Assembly: GCA_016081115.2 (NCBI GenBank)
Contig: JABTTQ020002838.1
Coordinates: 186,001-250,000 of the forward strand
DNA length: 64,000 bases
From: Rehmannia glutinosa
Lineage: Eukaryota > Streptophyta > Magnoliopsida > Lamiales > Orobanchaceae
Direction of reading: 5' to 3'
The first letter of the stretch is position 1. Each line of letters begins with the position of its first letter. Under the pieces are notes generated by a model. That model did not search any database. It was not told where the DNA came from and saw nothing but the letters and a program-made list of their open reading frames with translations. Both the position numbers and the translations under genes were made by a program. Positions 32,901 to 42,866 of this stretch are shown in pieces.

Positions 32901-34012
32901 GATATAGTATCACGAAAGCGCTAAAAAGTACTAATTTTTTATCTTAGAAGTACAACTAGTCCCATTTAAATGTTATTTAATAGTCCTTCTAAAAAGTAAT
33001 AGTTTTTTTCGTCAAAAGTATCAATCGTACCAGTAAAATGTATTTGTCGTTCTCCTGAAAAATATTAATTTTCTATCTAAAAAATTTTTTGTAATTCATT
33101 AATAGTCATTAGAGCTGTCAATTTGTTTGGGCCGGTGCTACCCCGTCGGGCCAAGTGGGGAAATCGGGGCAGTCGGGCCGGCTCGGAATTTTTTGGGGCC
33201 GCTATTTTGGGGAGCCCACTCAACCATGTATTAAAAATATACTTGATTTGATTCGGACCGACCCAGTGTTTCGGGCCTAATGGGTCGGGCCAAATCTTTT
33301 CGAGCTTGCAAAATCGCAGTCTAGCCCAACCCTATTATCGGGCCGGGCTTTTTTTGATAGCTCTAGTAGTCATATTGAACAATATTAGTAGGTCCCTTAA
33401 AAAAGTATTAGACATTTCGCTGGATAGCTGGGGTTGGACTGGGGATTGGGTCGTTGGGTTTGCGGTTTGGGTAGATCCTATAGGCTGGATCGTCTAACTA
33501 TTAGACCATCTAACAGGAAATTATGCGAACGGATAATGTTATCAAGAATTTCTGGAACTCACATTTGCTTCGGCTCTGTTCTGAATTACTGATAAATTTG
33601 TTTCAGATGGGCAGCCATAGCCTCCCATTTACCTGGAAGAACAGATAATGATATCAAGAACTTCTGGAACTCACATTTGAGAAAGCGTTTAAGCACCAAA
33701 ATCCCCAACCAATCATCTTCCTCTCGTGAATCAGTTGTTGATGATACGAAGCGTGAATCTCCACCGTCGGATAGTAAATCCGACGGCCATGACCGTACAA
33801 ATGAATGGGGTGGAGATGCATCTCACAGCCCAGCTTCACAAACGTCGTCGTTTACAAAGTTTAATGAATCGGGTTACAAATCCAAAACCCTAGTGGCAGC
33901 TTATTCAGACTCCTCAAAATACAACGGACCAGATGATTCCTCAGATGCAATGCTGGAGCTATTATTAGATTTCCCAGTGAGTGGCGATGAAATTTCTTCA
34001 AGGTCCCATTGA
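29929..34012 (+). CDS. R2R3-MYB transcription factor
   Basis: Exons 29929-30112, 32027-32156 and 33607-34012 sum to 720 nt (239 aa). Introns are GT-AG, and the 130 nt second exon is the usual size for plant R2R3-MYBs. R2 has W34, W54 and W74 at the expected 19-residue spacing. R3 has F87, W106 and W125, with F replacing the first W as usual. The signature LRCGKSCRLRWTNYLRPDIK is present. It should bind DNA in the nucleus. The [D/E]L-type bHLH-interaction motif in R3 is not present. The tail after the repeats is short (about 105 aa), serine-rich, and ends in an acidic SDAMLELLLDFPVS segment that may be an activation region. The lysine-rich N-terminus is longer than usual; M21 (29989) would give a more typical start. 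Intron 1 (1.9 kb) and intron 2 (1.45 kb) are full of MITEs. Subgroup not assigned. Confidence 0.94.
30847..31129. mobile_element. Mutator-type MITE, GGGATAATTAC family, 283 bp
   Basis: Ends GGGATAATTAC and GTAATTATCCC form a perfect 11 bp inverted pair. The 9 bp duplication TAAGAATAA is perfect (30838-30846, 31130-31138). A 9 bp TSD is typical of Mutator elements. It is the best-preserved copy of a family with about ten members in the window, here in MYB intron 1. Confidence 0.9.
31350..31928. mobile_element. Mutator-type MITE, GGGATAATTAC family, with nested insertion
   Basis: Ends GAAATAATTAC and GTAATTATCCC; flanks TTATTTGTA and TTATTTACA match at 7 of 9. The subterminal CCTGAGGTTTGGGCTAATTAC is nearly identical at both ends in inverse. 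A TTATAAGCTC-rich element occupies about 31437-31830 inside it. Confidence 0.75.
31437..31830. mobile_element. TTATAAGCTC-rich MITE nested in MYB intron 1
   Basis: It starts GAGGGTGTTTGACTGAGC after TAA, like the element at 21295. About a dozen CTTATAAG/GAGCTTATAAGCTC palindromes occur in 390 bp. A second terminus-like TCCAAACACTCTGAC lies at 31723-31737, and beyond it the sequence matches the start region of the 21295 element in inverse, so two copies may be joined. Confidence 0.5.
32191..32424. mobile_element. hAT-type MITE in MYB intron 2, 234 bp
   Basis: Ends TTAGAGCTGTCAAACG and AATTGACACCTCTAA. Flanks GTCTTTAAT and GTCTTATAT are similar but not identical. GGGCC/GGCCGG-rich subterminal blocks are present. 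Confidence 0.55.
32735..33515. mobile_element. Element with GAGATGGTCT ends and AAAGTATC repeats (relative of 7733-9770)
   Basis: The left end CTCATGTGAGATGGTCTAAC and the right end TATTAGACCATCTAACAGG are inverted. Inside are several AAAGTATC/AAAAGTAC repeats like those of the array at 8500-9570. The hAT MITE at 33110-33365 is nested inside. Boundaries are approximate. Confidence 0.45.
33110..33365. mobile_element. hAT-type MITE in MYB intron 2, 256 bp
   Basis: Ends TAGAGCTGTCAATTTG and TTTTGATAGCTCTA. Flanks ATAGTCAT (33102-33109) and GTAGTCAT (33366-33373) match at 7 of 8. Interior holds GGGCCGG/CGGGCC repeats. Confidence 0.78.
33530..33571 (+). pseudogene. Duplicated fragment of MYB exon 3 in intron 2
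   Basis: A stretch of about 40 bp beginning CGGATAATG and containing TTCTGGAACTCACATTTG repeats the exon 3 sequence at 33646-33679 with about three changes. It corresponds to the end of the third helix of R3 (TDNDIKNFWNSHL). It lies just 35 bp before the true exon 3 and is not bounded by splice sites. Confidence 0.88.
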
Positions 34013-34045
34013 TAATCGATCTATCGATATACAACATCAGTTGCA

Positions 34046-34236
34046 GGGCTAATTACAAATTACAAATAGTCCATGATATTTGTTTTTATCTTAATTGTTA
34101 AGAAAATACAACTATGGTCCTGGACTCCTGGGTGTGTTCTTAATATTTTAGGGGAGTATTGTAAATTGTAATTTTCAAAGATAGAGTTTTTTTGGTAATT
34201 AGATCAAATCTCAAGGGTTTTGCTTGTAATTATTCC
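34046..34236. mobile_element. Mutator-type MITE, GGGATAATTAC family, 191 bp
   Basis: Ends GGGCTAATTAC and GTAATTATTCC; flanks TCAGTTGCA (34037-34045) and TTAGTTGCA (34237-34245) match at 8 of 9. It starts only 33 bp after the MYB stop codon, so it is probably inside the 3' UTR. Confidence 0.8.
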
Positions 34237-34248
34237 TTAGTTGCAATT

Positions 34249-34420
34249 GTTGGAATTTGGTTGTGTGAAATGGGTGTTGACCCGAATATTTAAGTGGTTT
34301 TCGTTAGTGAAAAATGGAATTAAATTATTTGTAAAAATTCTACTAAGTGAGTAGATGAAAATAGCATTTGGAATTTCTCAAAACCAATTCGAGCTAAAAG
34401 ACATGTCTTTTCCATCGGCA
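34249..34420 (+). repeat. LTR fragment related to the Copia LTR at 46267
   Basis: TGTTGGAATTTGG, a GAATTAAATTATT block, AATTCTACTAAGTGAGTAGA and TTTCTCAAAACC occur in the same order and spacing as in the first 150 bp of the LTR at 46267. No matching 3' end or TSD was found downstream. Confidence 0.5.
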
Positions 34421-35707
34421 CCTTGATGCATATGTATACGAACCCCTTGCAGATGAAATAATATACGAAAATAATAAGCCTAATAATTTAGTCATTGCAT
34501 CTGCATATTAACATTCTTCCCGTTCAAAGCTTGAAAGCCTTAAACACTTTACGTTTGCTGTAAATTCGACTTTTGCAAGTGTTGTTAAGTCGAAACAGAT
34601 AAAAGTCGTTGTATCTTAGGACGAAAACCAATCGTAAGTGCTTCGAATACGGTGCGTTTTAAGCGCTTACAGAAATCAGATCAAATATAGGCCTCGACTA
34701 GCCTAAATTTCCTAAACACTTAGTCATTTCTCGAAAACAGTAAACCACCCTACCAATAGTAATTAAATTGCTAGTCTATACAATCTACATAGTTGGCAAG
34801 GTTTACTTTAATTCTTTATTTAATTGCCTTGTAACCTAGTTTGTATAGTTGTGGAGATAGTGAAAAAGAATTATTGCTTTGAAAAGATTCATTCTTATCT
34901 TGAATTGAAGTTTGTTAATCCATTATTACAATAGAAAGCTAATTTCTTTGTTGGGATATTTTCTCAAACACTTGTTTTACTTTTCAGATAATCCATATCT
35001 GTTTTAATTTCTTTTCTTCAATTGAAGCTTGTTTTAATCCATGTCTGGTTTTAGCTTTCTTTAGTTATAACATGAGTAGTTTTACCGTGTGTCTCCGACT
35101 GTCTTGTTTGTTTTTTGGAGTACAAATCATGATAGGGAATGATTGGTAGGAATCCAACCCCATACCTCTAGTTTGAGAATAAGACTCTTGATGACGATTA
35201 GACTACTATTGGATTCCTTTGTGTCTGGTTTGTTAAAAAATCCAAATTTTGCTTTCTTGCAATTAGGGCAATTCCTTTAGTCACTAGAGTACATAAATTC
35301 TCTCTGCTAAATCATTTCATTTTTCTAACTGCTAAATTATGTGCATTAATGGGCATAATCCATCTCGAGGAGTAGGGGTCAAAATTAAATATGCAGTGAA
35401 GTGAAACATACCATTTACACTAATTTCATGCAACATAAAACTTATCAATAACTCTTGCAACTTCCAAACTTGAACTTTTTTGTTTTCACAAAATACATAC
35501 AGTAATGAGAGTACTTTTTCTCCATCTATGAAACAAATACAACACTTTATGCACACATGCTAATGAAAAACAAATATTAATTCTACACTAAATCACCACA
35601 CAATCATTACATCTGCAAAATAAATAGACATCCAAATGGAAGAATGTGAAAAAAAAAAATGCAACTTCTGTTTCAAATCAGACCAGATATATAATTTCAG
35701 CTTTTTT
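34421..35707. other. Intergenic DNA between MYB and remorin, nothing recognised
   Basis: The final 200-300 bases before 35708 are the presumed 3' UTR of remorin (minus strand). No other coding or terminal repeat is supported. Confidence 0.45.
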
Positions 35708-38170
35708 TCAAAAACAGCCAAGTAGTTTTTTCGGAGCAGTTCCAGTGGCGCGATATTTTGCTGCTATCTCCTCCGCCTTTAGAAGATCTTCGCCTTTTTT
35801 AGCTTCAACCATTGCTCGTTTTTCTTCTGCGGCCTTGTGGACTAGAGCAACCTTGTTCTTCATTTTCTCTATATATTCTGCTTTCTTTTTCTCCAATTGC
35901 TCCTATAGAACAAGAATATATAGCATATTGGGATTTGGTAATCGATTTTAAAGGGTACAAAACATGTTGCATTCAGTGCATAAAAAAGGGGGGATAATTA
36001 CAAAAACTATCACAATGTTTGAGCTAATAACAAAAAAAAACAAAACAGAGGTTTTTGAAAATTACAATTAGTACCCCCCTTCATAAGCAAAAACATTCAA
36101 CCTCCACATTTACATTTGAAAAATGTTACAGTTACTTACATTTAAGACAAAATCAAATCTCAGGGAATTTTTTTGAAATTTTAAAACTTCTATGGGTTTC
36201 TTTGTAATTACTCCAAACCTAAGGGATAGTTTTTGTAAATTTTAGGTATACTTACAGAAACTACTGCTGAGGTTTAACTTAATTGCATAAACATTATGTT
36301 ATCCTTTAAAGTTATAAATACTCTCTTGGGGTTCTACAAATATCTCCTTCAGATTTGTCTTTTTTTTAATTTACGAATTACTCCTCTCAATAGGTGTAAT
36401 TCGGGAAATTTTGTAATTTTGAAAGATAAATGGGTCTTTTTGTAATTAGGCTAAACCTCAAGGGTACTCCTTGTCGTTAATCCAAAAAATTATTGAAAAT
36501 GATAACAATATACCAAGAGAACGAACTTTGTTACCTCAATCTTCTTCAGCTCAGCTTCTAAATTGGCCTTCTTGCTGTTCTCCCAAGCTCCAATAGCAGA
36601 CATTTTCTTCTGGGCCCTGTAATAAATTACTAACAATGAGCCACACCAATATCCTCCTTAAAGCAACCAGAGCCAACAACACAGTTCTTAGGTTTTTTAC
36701 ATGCTTTACCTCTAATTAAAAGTAAAAGATGGAGTAGTACTAGTAATTATTTCTCAATCAAAAGCTCAGCTCGAGACTCGATTAACAAAACAATGATAAA
36801 CTATGTACGACAGATCAAGCTTCCTTAGGGACTGGACTGTTTCTCCGACAACTAGTTACATGGGAACATGGAATTTCGGTTATAAAAAAATAATATAAAG
36901 ATGAAAAGAGTTCGAGTCCATATTCCAACATAAAGTTGCTCACACTGACTCATACCCCAAAGACCTGTTCATTGAGAACTTTCAGCTTTATCTTTACAAC
37001 ACTTTTTGTTCTCTGTCTTTATCCAATTTTACAGAACACAATCACTCATGTTAGAATCCTAAGATAATTAAATATCTTTAAGGATCCTTGGCCTTGTGCA
37101 ATTTAATTTAAATAAATAAATTAACTTAAATGAACATGCATGCTCAAGGGAAAAAAAAAGCACTTACTTGTTTTCAGCTTTTGACTTCTCGCTTTCCTCC
37201 CATGCTTTTATTAAAGACAACCTCTTTTCTGTTGCTACCCGGGCAAGCACAGCATCTACCAAAATTTTCAAGGAATTCAAAGTTATTTTTATTGGATTCA
37301 TTCACTTAATACAAGGGTTAACTACAAAACCACCCCCGAGGTTAAGCAAAATTACAAAAAACCCAGTTATTTTTAAAATTACAAATAACCCGTAAAATTT
37401 GTTTTTAGCTTACAAAATTGCATCCTCAAGATGACAATATTTATTAGGTAAATATAAACCTCAATATATATTTGTAATTTTGAAAGATAATTCGAGTTTT
37501 TTTGCAATATGGCTAAACCTCAGGTAGTTTTTGTAATTATCCAAAATATAAAAGCAGTTTCACCAAAATGAAATGAAATACATGATTGAATACCTCTGTC
37601 TATAGAACCTCAGGTTTCTTCTCCTCAGCTGCTTCTGGTTCTGTAACAACAAACTTAGTTAAACAGAGAGCCTTAATGATTTCCAATTCAAGAAACAATT
37701 TTAAATTTTTTTTTTTTTGGCAAAACCGAAGAGCACCTTTTTTTACTTTACATAACAAGACCAAAAAAAAAAAAAAAAACACCTGGAAATAATCATCACA
37801 TACATGATACTCTTGACATATATACATATACTCATACACAGAAATTGAATTTTTCCACTCAATAATTTTTCGCACAAAAAAGTAAAATTAAAAATAAAAA
37901 TAAACTTCTCCTTCAACTACAAGCAGTAACAAAAATTGTTAAAGGTAAAAAATTACTTTCAACTACGACGATTGCTTTGCTGTCGTCAGTTTTCTCCTCA
38001 GCAGGAGGCGGAATGACGGTTTTCTCCTCAGCCACGTCTTTCGGAGCTTCGAGCGGCTCCGCCACCGGTGGAGCTTCGACCGGCTTCTCCGCCGGAGGAT
38101 CCGACGCCGGCGGGGGCGGGGTCTCGGAACAAGCCTCTGGCTCGACTTTTTTGGCTTCCTCCTCCGCCAT
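35708..38170 (-). CDS. Remorin (plasma-membrane nanodomain protein), one frameshift
   Basis: Minus-strand exons: 38170-37957, 37640-37594, 37255-37168, 36616-36535, 35902-35708, with GT-AG introns. The product belongs to the remorins, which sit on the inner face of the plasma membrane. Residues 1-71 are a Pro/Glu-rich disordered region. The C-terminal part has the conserved ARVATEKRLSLIKAWEESEK and AIGAWENSKK blocks, a Lys/Glu-rich coiled coil, and a KKLLGCF end with the cysteine linked to membrane anchoring. Exon sum is 626 nt, one short of a whole frame. In exon 2 the frame reads KKPE then V-L-stop (TAG, about 37602-37600), while the downstream exons need a frame one base different; one base is missing at about 37606-37612. 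Everything else is conserved, so either an assembly error or a very young lesion is likely. As written, only 84 residues would be made. Confidence 0.93.
35991..36245. mobile_element. GGGATAATTAC-family MITE in remorin intron 4
   Basis: It starts GGGATAATTACAAAAAC and ends near CTAAGGGATAGTTTTTGTAA. The last bases of the right terminus are eroded and no TSD is visible. Confidence 0.55.
36250..36485. mobile_element. Second GGGATAATTAC-family fragment in remorin intron 4
   Basis: A GCTGAGGTTTAACTTAATTG-type left part and a TAATTAGGCTAAACCTCAAG right part are inverted, as in other copies. The extreme ends are lost. It abuts the previous copy, so intron 4 carries two in a row. Confidence 0.45.
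37315..37542. mobile_element. GGGATAATTAC-family MITE in remorin intron 2
   Basis: Ends GGGTTAACTAC and GTAATTATCC with inverted CCGAGGTTAAG / CTAAACCTCAGG. Flanks TTAATACAA and AAAATATAA match at 6 of 9, too weak to prove a TSD. Confidence 0.6.
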
Positions 38171-38258
38171 GACCTCAGAAAACTTAGCTATCTTTGCTGA
38201 GTGAGTGCTTTAGCAGAGAGTTTGAAGAAGGAAAGGACGAAGTTAAAATACTGGGAAG

Positions 38259-38268
38259 TTATATAGAG
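38259..38268 (-). promoter_or_regulatory. Remorin TATA box
   Basis: The minus strand reads CTCTATATAA about 90 bp before the ATG at 38170. That leaves a normal short 5' UTR of about 60 nt. Confidence 0.6.
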
Positions 38269-38534
38269 GTATGAGATATAATTGAGTGTGTGTTGTGTGT
38301 GAGAGAGAAATGAGTATGAGTTGTTGGTTGAAGGAAGGTAAGTGTCGCTTGGGATTGACAGAGAGAAGAAGGGGAGGTGGATGATTGATGCAGATAATGT
38401 GTTCGACCTATTGTGAGTTGGCACACCATCACCTGGCCCACTCAATTTTTTATATGAATTTTAGATGTAGAAGAAAAGAAATTGATACATAAGAAATATA
38501 ATAAATATAGCAATAAAACGAGGGTAAATTTAAC

Positions 38535-40052
38535 TACGGTGTCAATTCATAGTACGACACGACCAACTCAACACGAACCCGATCTAAAATATTGAGAAAA
38601 TTCGAATCCAAACATGAAAAATCCGGCACAAACACGACTAATACGAATCTGACACGATCTTAACGTTTGTCTTAAAACATATGTCTTAAAACATAGTTAT
38701 CTTATATTTTAGGACAATTGACATAAATGCCCCACTTTTTGGAGACAATGTCAGCCGTTTACGCTTTTCGATACAATTTTGCCTAAATTTACGCTCTCGT
38801 CCCTTTTTTTTTTACACAAATTTAAAATTTCTGAACTTTTTTACGCTTTGTATCAAGATTGTTTTAACATGTTTTTTTCAATAAATTTTTGTGAAAAATA
38901 AATTTGTCCTCGTTAATAATCCATTTTATACTCGAAGTCTTATAAAAAAATTAAGAAATATACACTTAAAACAACACATATTAAAACCAAACAAATTAAA
39001 AATATTATAGAAACAACATGAATAAAAAACACAATTCAATTTTTGATCCAATACATGAAAACATAAAAAAAAACATGGAAACAACCAGGAAGCAATATAG
39101 AAACAAACCAAAAACAATGTAACCATATGAGCAAAAATAGGTAAAAATAGGTAAAAATTGTATTCATAACATCGAAAACTACATGAAAACAACAAAGAAA
39201 CATCATAACAATATTAAAAATGGTATGGAAACAACCCAAAACAACACAAAAATATTAAAAATACCACATGAATAAAAAAAACTTAAAAATAGGTAAAAAT
39301 TGTATTTACACATTGAACACCACATGGAAACAAGTTATTAGAACAACATTAAAAATATTATAGAACAACACCTAAACAATAGAAATAATATACAAAATAA
39401 TACATGAACAAAAAACAACATAAAAATAGGTATTATTTTGAAACATCGAAACAACAAAGAAACAACAAAGAAACAAATTTAAACAACATCAAAACAACAT
39501 ATGTAACATATAAAGCAATACATGAACAAAAAAAAAGAGCAAAAAAAATAAAAATAATAAAAAATATGCAGGAGCATAAAAAAAAGTAGGAACAAAAGAA
39601 AAAAAATAGGTACAAAAGTTATAGGAGTGTATTTTATGATATGTTTACCAAAAAGAGGGTATTTTATGTAATTTCCCCTATATTTTACTTAATTTTTGAT
39701 GTATTTTGAACATAACCTCAAATTGACCCAAAGTTGAACACGAACACTAAAGTTGGCATGGCTTAGCCCGAGTCTATCGGGCTTTTGGAAAAAGTTCGAG
39801 TTAGGTCGCGAAAATGCATGGTCCAGTGCCCTAGTCCAACTCATGTGTGCATTTTGTACACAAAAACTATCGAGTCGGGCTAAAAGTTGAGCTAACCCTG
39901 GCCAAGAGGCAAATCGGGACGGGCCAAATAGACTCGACCTTTTTTGGGCCTAAAAAAATCATGGCGTAGCCCAACCCAAAACCTCGGATTGGTCGGACTG
40001 TAGTTTGCCAACTCTAACGAACACGATTCGCTAACCCCAATTGCCACCTTTA
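38535..40052. mobile_element. hAT-type element, split by a Mutator-type element
   Basis: Ends TACGGTGTCAATT and, on the other strand, TAAAGGTGGCAATT. Flanks AATTTAAC (38527-38534) and GGTTTAAC (40053-40060) match at 6 of 8. Subterminal CACGA/GGGCT-rich blocks occur at both ends. Without the nested element it is about 550 bp. Confidence 0.62.
38712..39678. mobile_element. Mutator-type non-autonomous element, 967 bp, perfect 9 bp TSD
   Basis: Ends GGACAATTGACATAAATGCC and, on the other strand, GGGGAAATTACATAAAATACC. The TSD TATATTTTA is perfect (38703-38711, 39679-39687). The interior is an A-rich imperfect repeat of AACAACA / AAAAATAGGTAAAAATTGTA units. Open frames here are low-complexity artefacts. 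Confidence 0.88.
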
Positions 40053-40087
40053 GGTTTAACTTCTTATTGTTTGATCAATTTTATTTT

Positions 40088-40373
40088 GGGATAATTAAAA
40101 AAAAGGAAACTAAGTTTTAGGCTAATGACAAAAAAACCCTAAGATTTTTTAAAATTACAAAAATTCCTTGAGGTTTGATTGATTTCGTCTAACATTTTTC
40201 CACTTCATAAGCAATTAGCATTTTAAAACCCCCCATTTTTCTATTGAAACAATACAATTATCCCCTTAAGCATAAGACAAAATTAAATCTCAAAGGATTT
40301 TTGTATTTTTTGAAAATTTCTGGATATTTTTGGTAATTAATCCGAACATTTAGATGTTTATTGTAATCATCCC
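40088..40373. mobile_element. GGGATAATTAC-family MITE, 286 bp
   Basis: Ends GGGATAATTA and TGTAATCATCCC; the flanks share TTTATTTT (40080-40087, 40374-40381). The spacing allows a 9 bp TSD with one mismatch. Confidence 0.75.
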
Positions 40374-40524
40374 TTTATTTTAATGTTGATGCTCTATATC
40401 ATATTTTGTTTTATGATTTACATTAATTATACATCATTCATGTAAATATTTTGGCGAAGAATTTATGCATTTGGCATGCCTTTTGTAATACACCGTATGA
40501 GATAAAACATATTGTAGGACAAAT

Positions 40525-41073
40525 TGTTGGAATTTTACAATTAACAAATATAAAATTCATTAATATCCTAGAACATGCGGAATAATTTTAGAATAAAACA
40601 TCATGCTATAATCGTCAAAGATTAATGGAATAATTGAAATACATGTATACATCCCAAGATCTGTATACGAAATACCTCAATTGTGGATCTTCTACGAACA
40701 CGAACACAAGCATCTCACAATCACGAACCGATCACGAATGGGGTTTGGTTTTATGGCCTTCCTCAACTAAATCTTCGGATTCCTTATGAGACCTTCGTTT
40801 TCCATCTTGATGGGGAGAATAGAAAACTATGTGCGATTTAGTATCTTGGGGACCAAAACCATAAAGTTCTTTATATAGGTATCAAATTAGGGTTCTCATA
40901 ATCCCCTAAGTTGATTCCTATTAGGTATCTACTCTTTGTTTCCATATCAATTTCAGTAATCTTAGGACTCCACCGGATTTAGATCACTTAATTAGTCCAT
41001 TAATAATTAAATGACAAATATAATTGTAATTAAATATGTTGCCCACATATTAGGAATTAAATAATTTCTAACA
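40525..41073 (-). mobile_element. Solo LTR, 549 bp, perfect TSD
   Basis: The + strand begins TGTTGGAATT and ends TTTCTAACA; the 5 bp duplication CAAAT is perfect (40520-40524, 41074-41078). On the minus strand CCTATATAAAG (40879-40869) is a clear TATA box about 200 bp into the LTR, which gives the orientation. No internal region is left. Confidence 0.9.
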
Positions 41074-41263
41074 CAAATATCATATTTCTTATCGATTGCA
41101 TAGAATGACGAGCATTGCTAGGGATATATTATGTTTTTTCTTGAGAAAATATTTTTTGGGCTCATATCAATTATAATATTGGGTCAATTACAAAATTCCA
41201 TGTTTTTTTTTTCTTTTCTTCGGGGAAATAGCCCCGGTCCCTAAAATATTACTCCTATGTAAA

Positions 41264-41731
41264 CTACGAGGAATGCACAATGACTCTCATGTCCCTAATA
41301 TCTTTAACTACAGCGCACAAGGAGGCATCCCCCAGGTGATTGCTCCATGTTGGCCTTCCCTCTATCCAGCTGCAGGTTTCCATCGAGTTACATCCTCTCA
41401 CAATACCGTTTGAAACCTTCAATATTAATTGTTCTATCATTATACTCCGGTGGATCGAACCCTTGACCTCTCCAAAGAAAGTCCAAAGGTCACCATTAAT
41501 TGTTAAAGGACACATGTGTCTCAAATGTACAAATTCCCAAAGCATGTGTAGTGTAGTAGGGATTGGTGTTGTAGGGGAATTAAAGCCCACAACTTTATAT
41601 AGATAGCCGTTATGAAAGTAATAGTTTGGAGAGTGTATAATTATTGTGTTTAAATGTGAGAACACCAAAAGTGGTCCTACTATTTCTGCTGGCACTTTTA
41701 ACTTGCCTACCATTGCCATTTGCCACTCCAC
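41264..41731 (-). CDS. Unidentified ORF, 155 codons
   Basis: An uninterrupted frame with ATG at 41731 and stop at 41264. The sequence is varied rather than low-complexity (for example INGDLWTFFGEVKGS and GRPTWSNHLGDAS), but I recognise no domain, signal peptide or membrane segment. No intron signals or promoter are evident. It may be the remnant of a gene or a chance frame; the length is above random expectation for AT-rich DNA, though the opposite strand is also open for 88 codons. Confidence 0.3.
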   Translation of the reverse strand: MEWQMAMVGKLKVPAEIVGPLLVFSHLNTIIIHSPNYYFHNGYLYKVVGFNSPTTPIPTTLHMLWEFVHLRHMCPLTINGDLWTFFGEVKGSIHRSIMIEQLILKVSNGIVRGCNSMETCSWIEGRPTWSNHLGDASLCAVVKDIRDMRVIVHSS

Positions 41732-41874
41732 GTTGCTTCTATTTTTTGGCCTTTTATCTGTGAAAGCTGAATTTCACCGTTACTGTGTTTTTTTCTTTTT
41801 TTTTTTTTTTTTTTGCAAATTCTATTCTGCAAGTTTGCTATTTTATTATTTATTATTTTTATGTTTCAGGCTAG

Positions 41875-42300
41875 TGGCTTCATTTGACCCGCCCACCCTG
41901 TCCCGTTTGGGGCCCTGCCCCCGTGAGCCGCGACGAGGGGGTCTGGAATACCTTCCGGCCCCACGGTCCGCACCGTTTCCGCCCCACCTATCAAATTATT
42001 TATTTTAATACATTTAATATATATTTTGCATGTATTAATATATTTTAATATAATTTTTATGTATATTATATCTAACATTTATAAATTGATAATGACAAAT
42101 TTGTAAAGAATATTTTATAAATATATATATATATTTCCTTTTTTTTGTATTGAATTTTATTTAATTTGGGTCAAGAATGGTGGACCCGCCCACCCGCAAC
42201 CATCGGGGGGTCGACCGCCCCGTCTCGTTCTAAGGACAAGACCGGCCTAGGTATTTAGATACATGCCCCGTCCCGCCCATTATCATCCCTAGGGACTAGT
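41875..42300. repeat. GC-rich hAT-like remnant (CCCGCC/GGCGGG type)
   Basis: The right end CCCATTATCATCCCTA resembles hAT termini such as that at 13646. GC-rich blocks at 41886-41985 and 42180-42285 flank an AT-rich middle with a TA tract near 42118-42134. The matching left terminus is missing. Confidence 0.45.
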
Positions 42301-42411
42301 TTTGGTCCCTAGAACCTTATGTTTTTTAAATTGAAAAAAGTGGTTGGAGCCTATCTATATGAGAGCGTGAATATTAGGATCATGGTTTAATTTCAGTTTG
42401 CTTATTTATTA

Positions 42412-42632
42412 GGAATAATTATAAAAATTACTCTAGAGTTTTGTTTAATTATCCAAAAGTACAGTTTTCTTTTAAAATTGCAAATATTCCTCGGGTTTTA
42501 TTTACACCCCTCGGTAAGTACAATTTGTAAATAGAAATATAGATCAGTGTGATATTTATATCTTTAAAAATTAACTCAAATCTTTTTTATAATTAAACTA
42601 AATTTTATGGACAATTTTTGAATTAATCCTAT
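42412..42632. mobile_element. GGGATAATTAC-family MITE
   Basis: Ends GGAATAATTAT and GAATTAATCC; flanks TATTTATTA and TATTAATCA match at 7 of 9. An old copy. Confidence 0.55.
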
Positions 42633-42866
42633 TAATCATCGAAACATGCCACCGAATGTGAGTTGTTCTCTTTGGGTTTGACAGCGCCTCTCCAGCCTCA
42701 TTGTAACCATACACTCAATAGTCCACTTCAATATTTTCCAATTATTAAATTTAATAATAATAATAATATAAAGGTTAAACAAAAAAGCATTATAAAGTTG
42801 AATTTCAATTATGAAAGAGAAAAAAAAAGGATACAAAAAGCATGCAGCCCAACAGTTGCAAGTTCA

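Noticed and set aside
37256..37640. Alternative splicing that would avoid the remorin frameshift
   Set aside because: Using the GT in exon 2 (GAG/GTTCTA) as donor, joined to the exon 3 acceptor, puts exon 3 in a frame with an early TAG. No mini-exon that restores the frame was seen.
38926..39615. Several frames rich in Phe/Cys or Lys/Asn
   Set aside because: They arise from the A-rich repetitive core of the Mutator-type element at 38712-39678.
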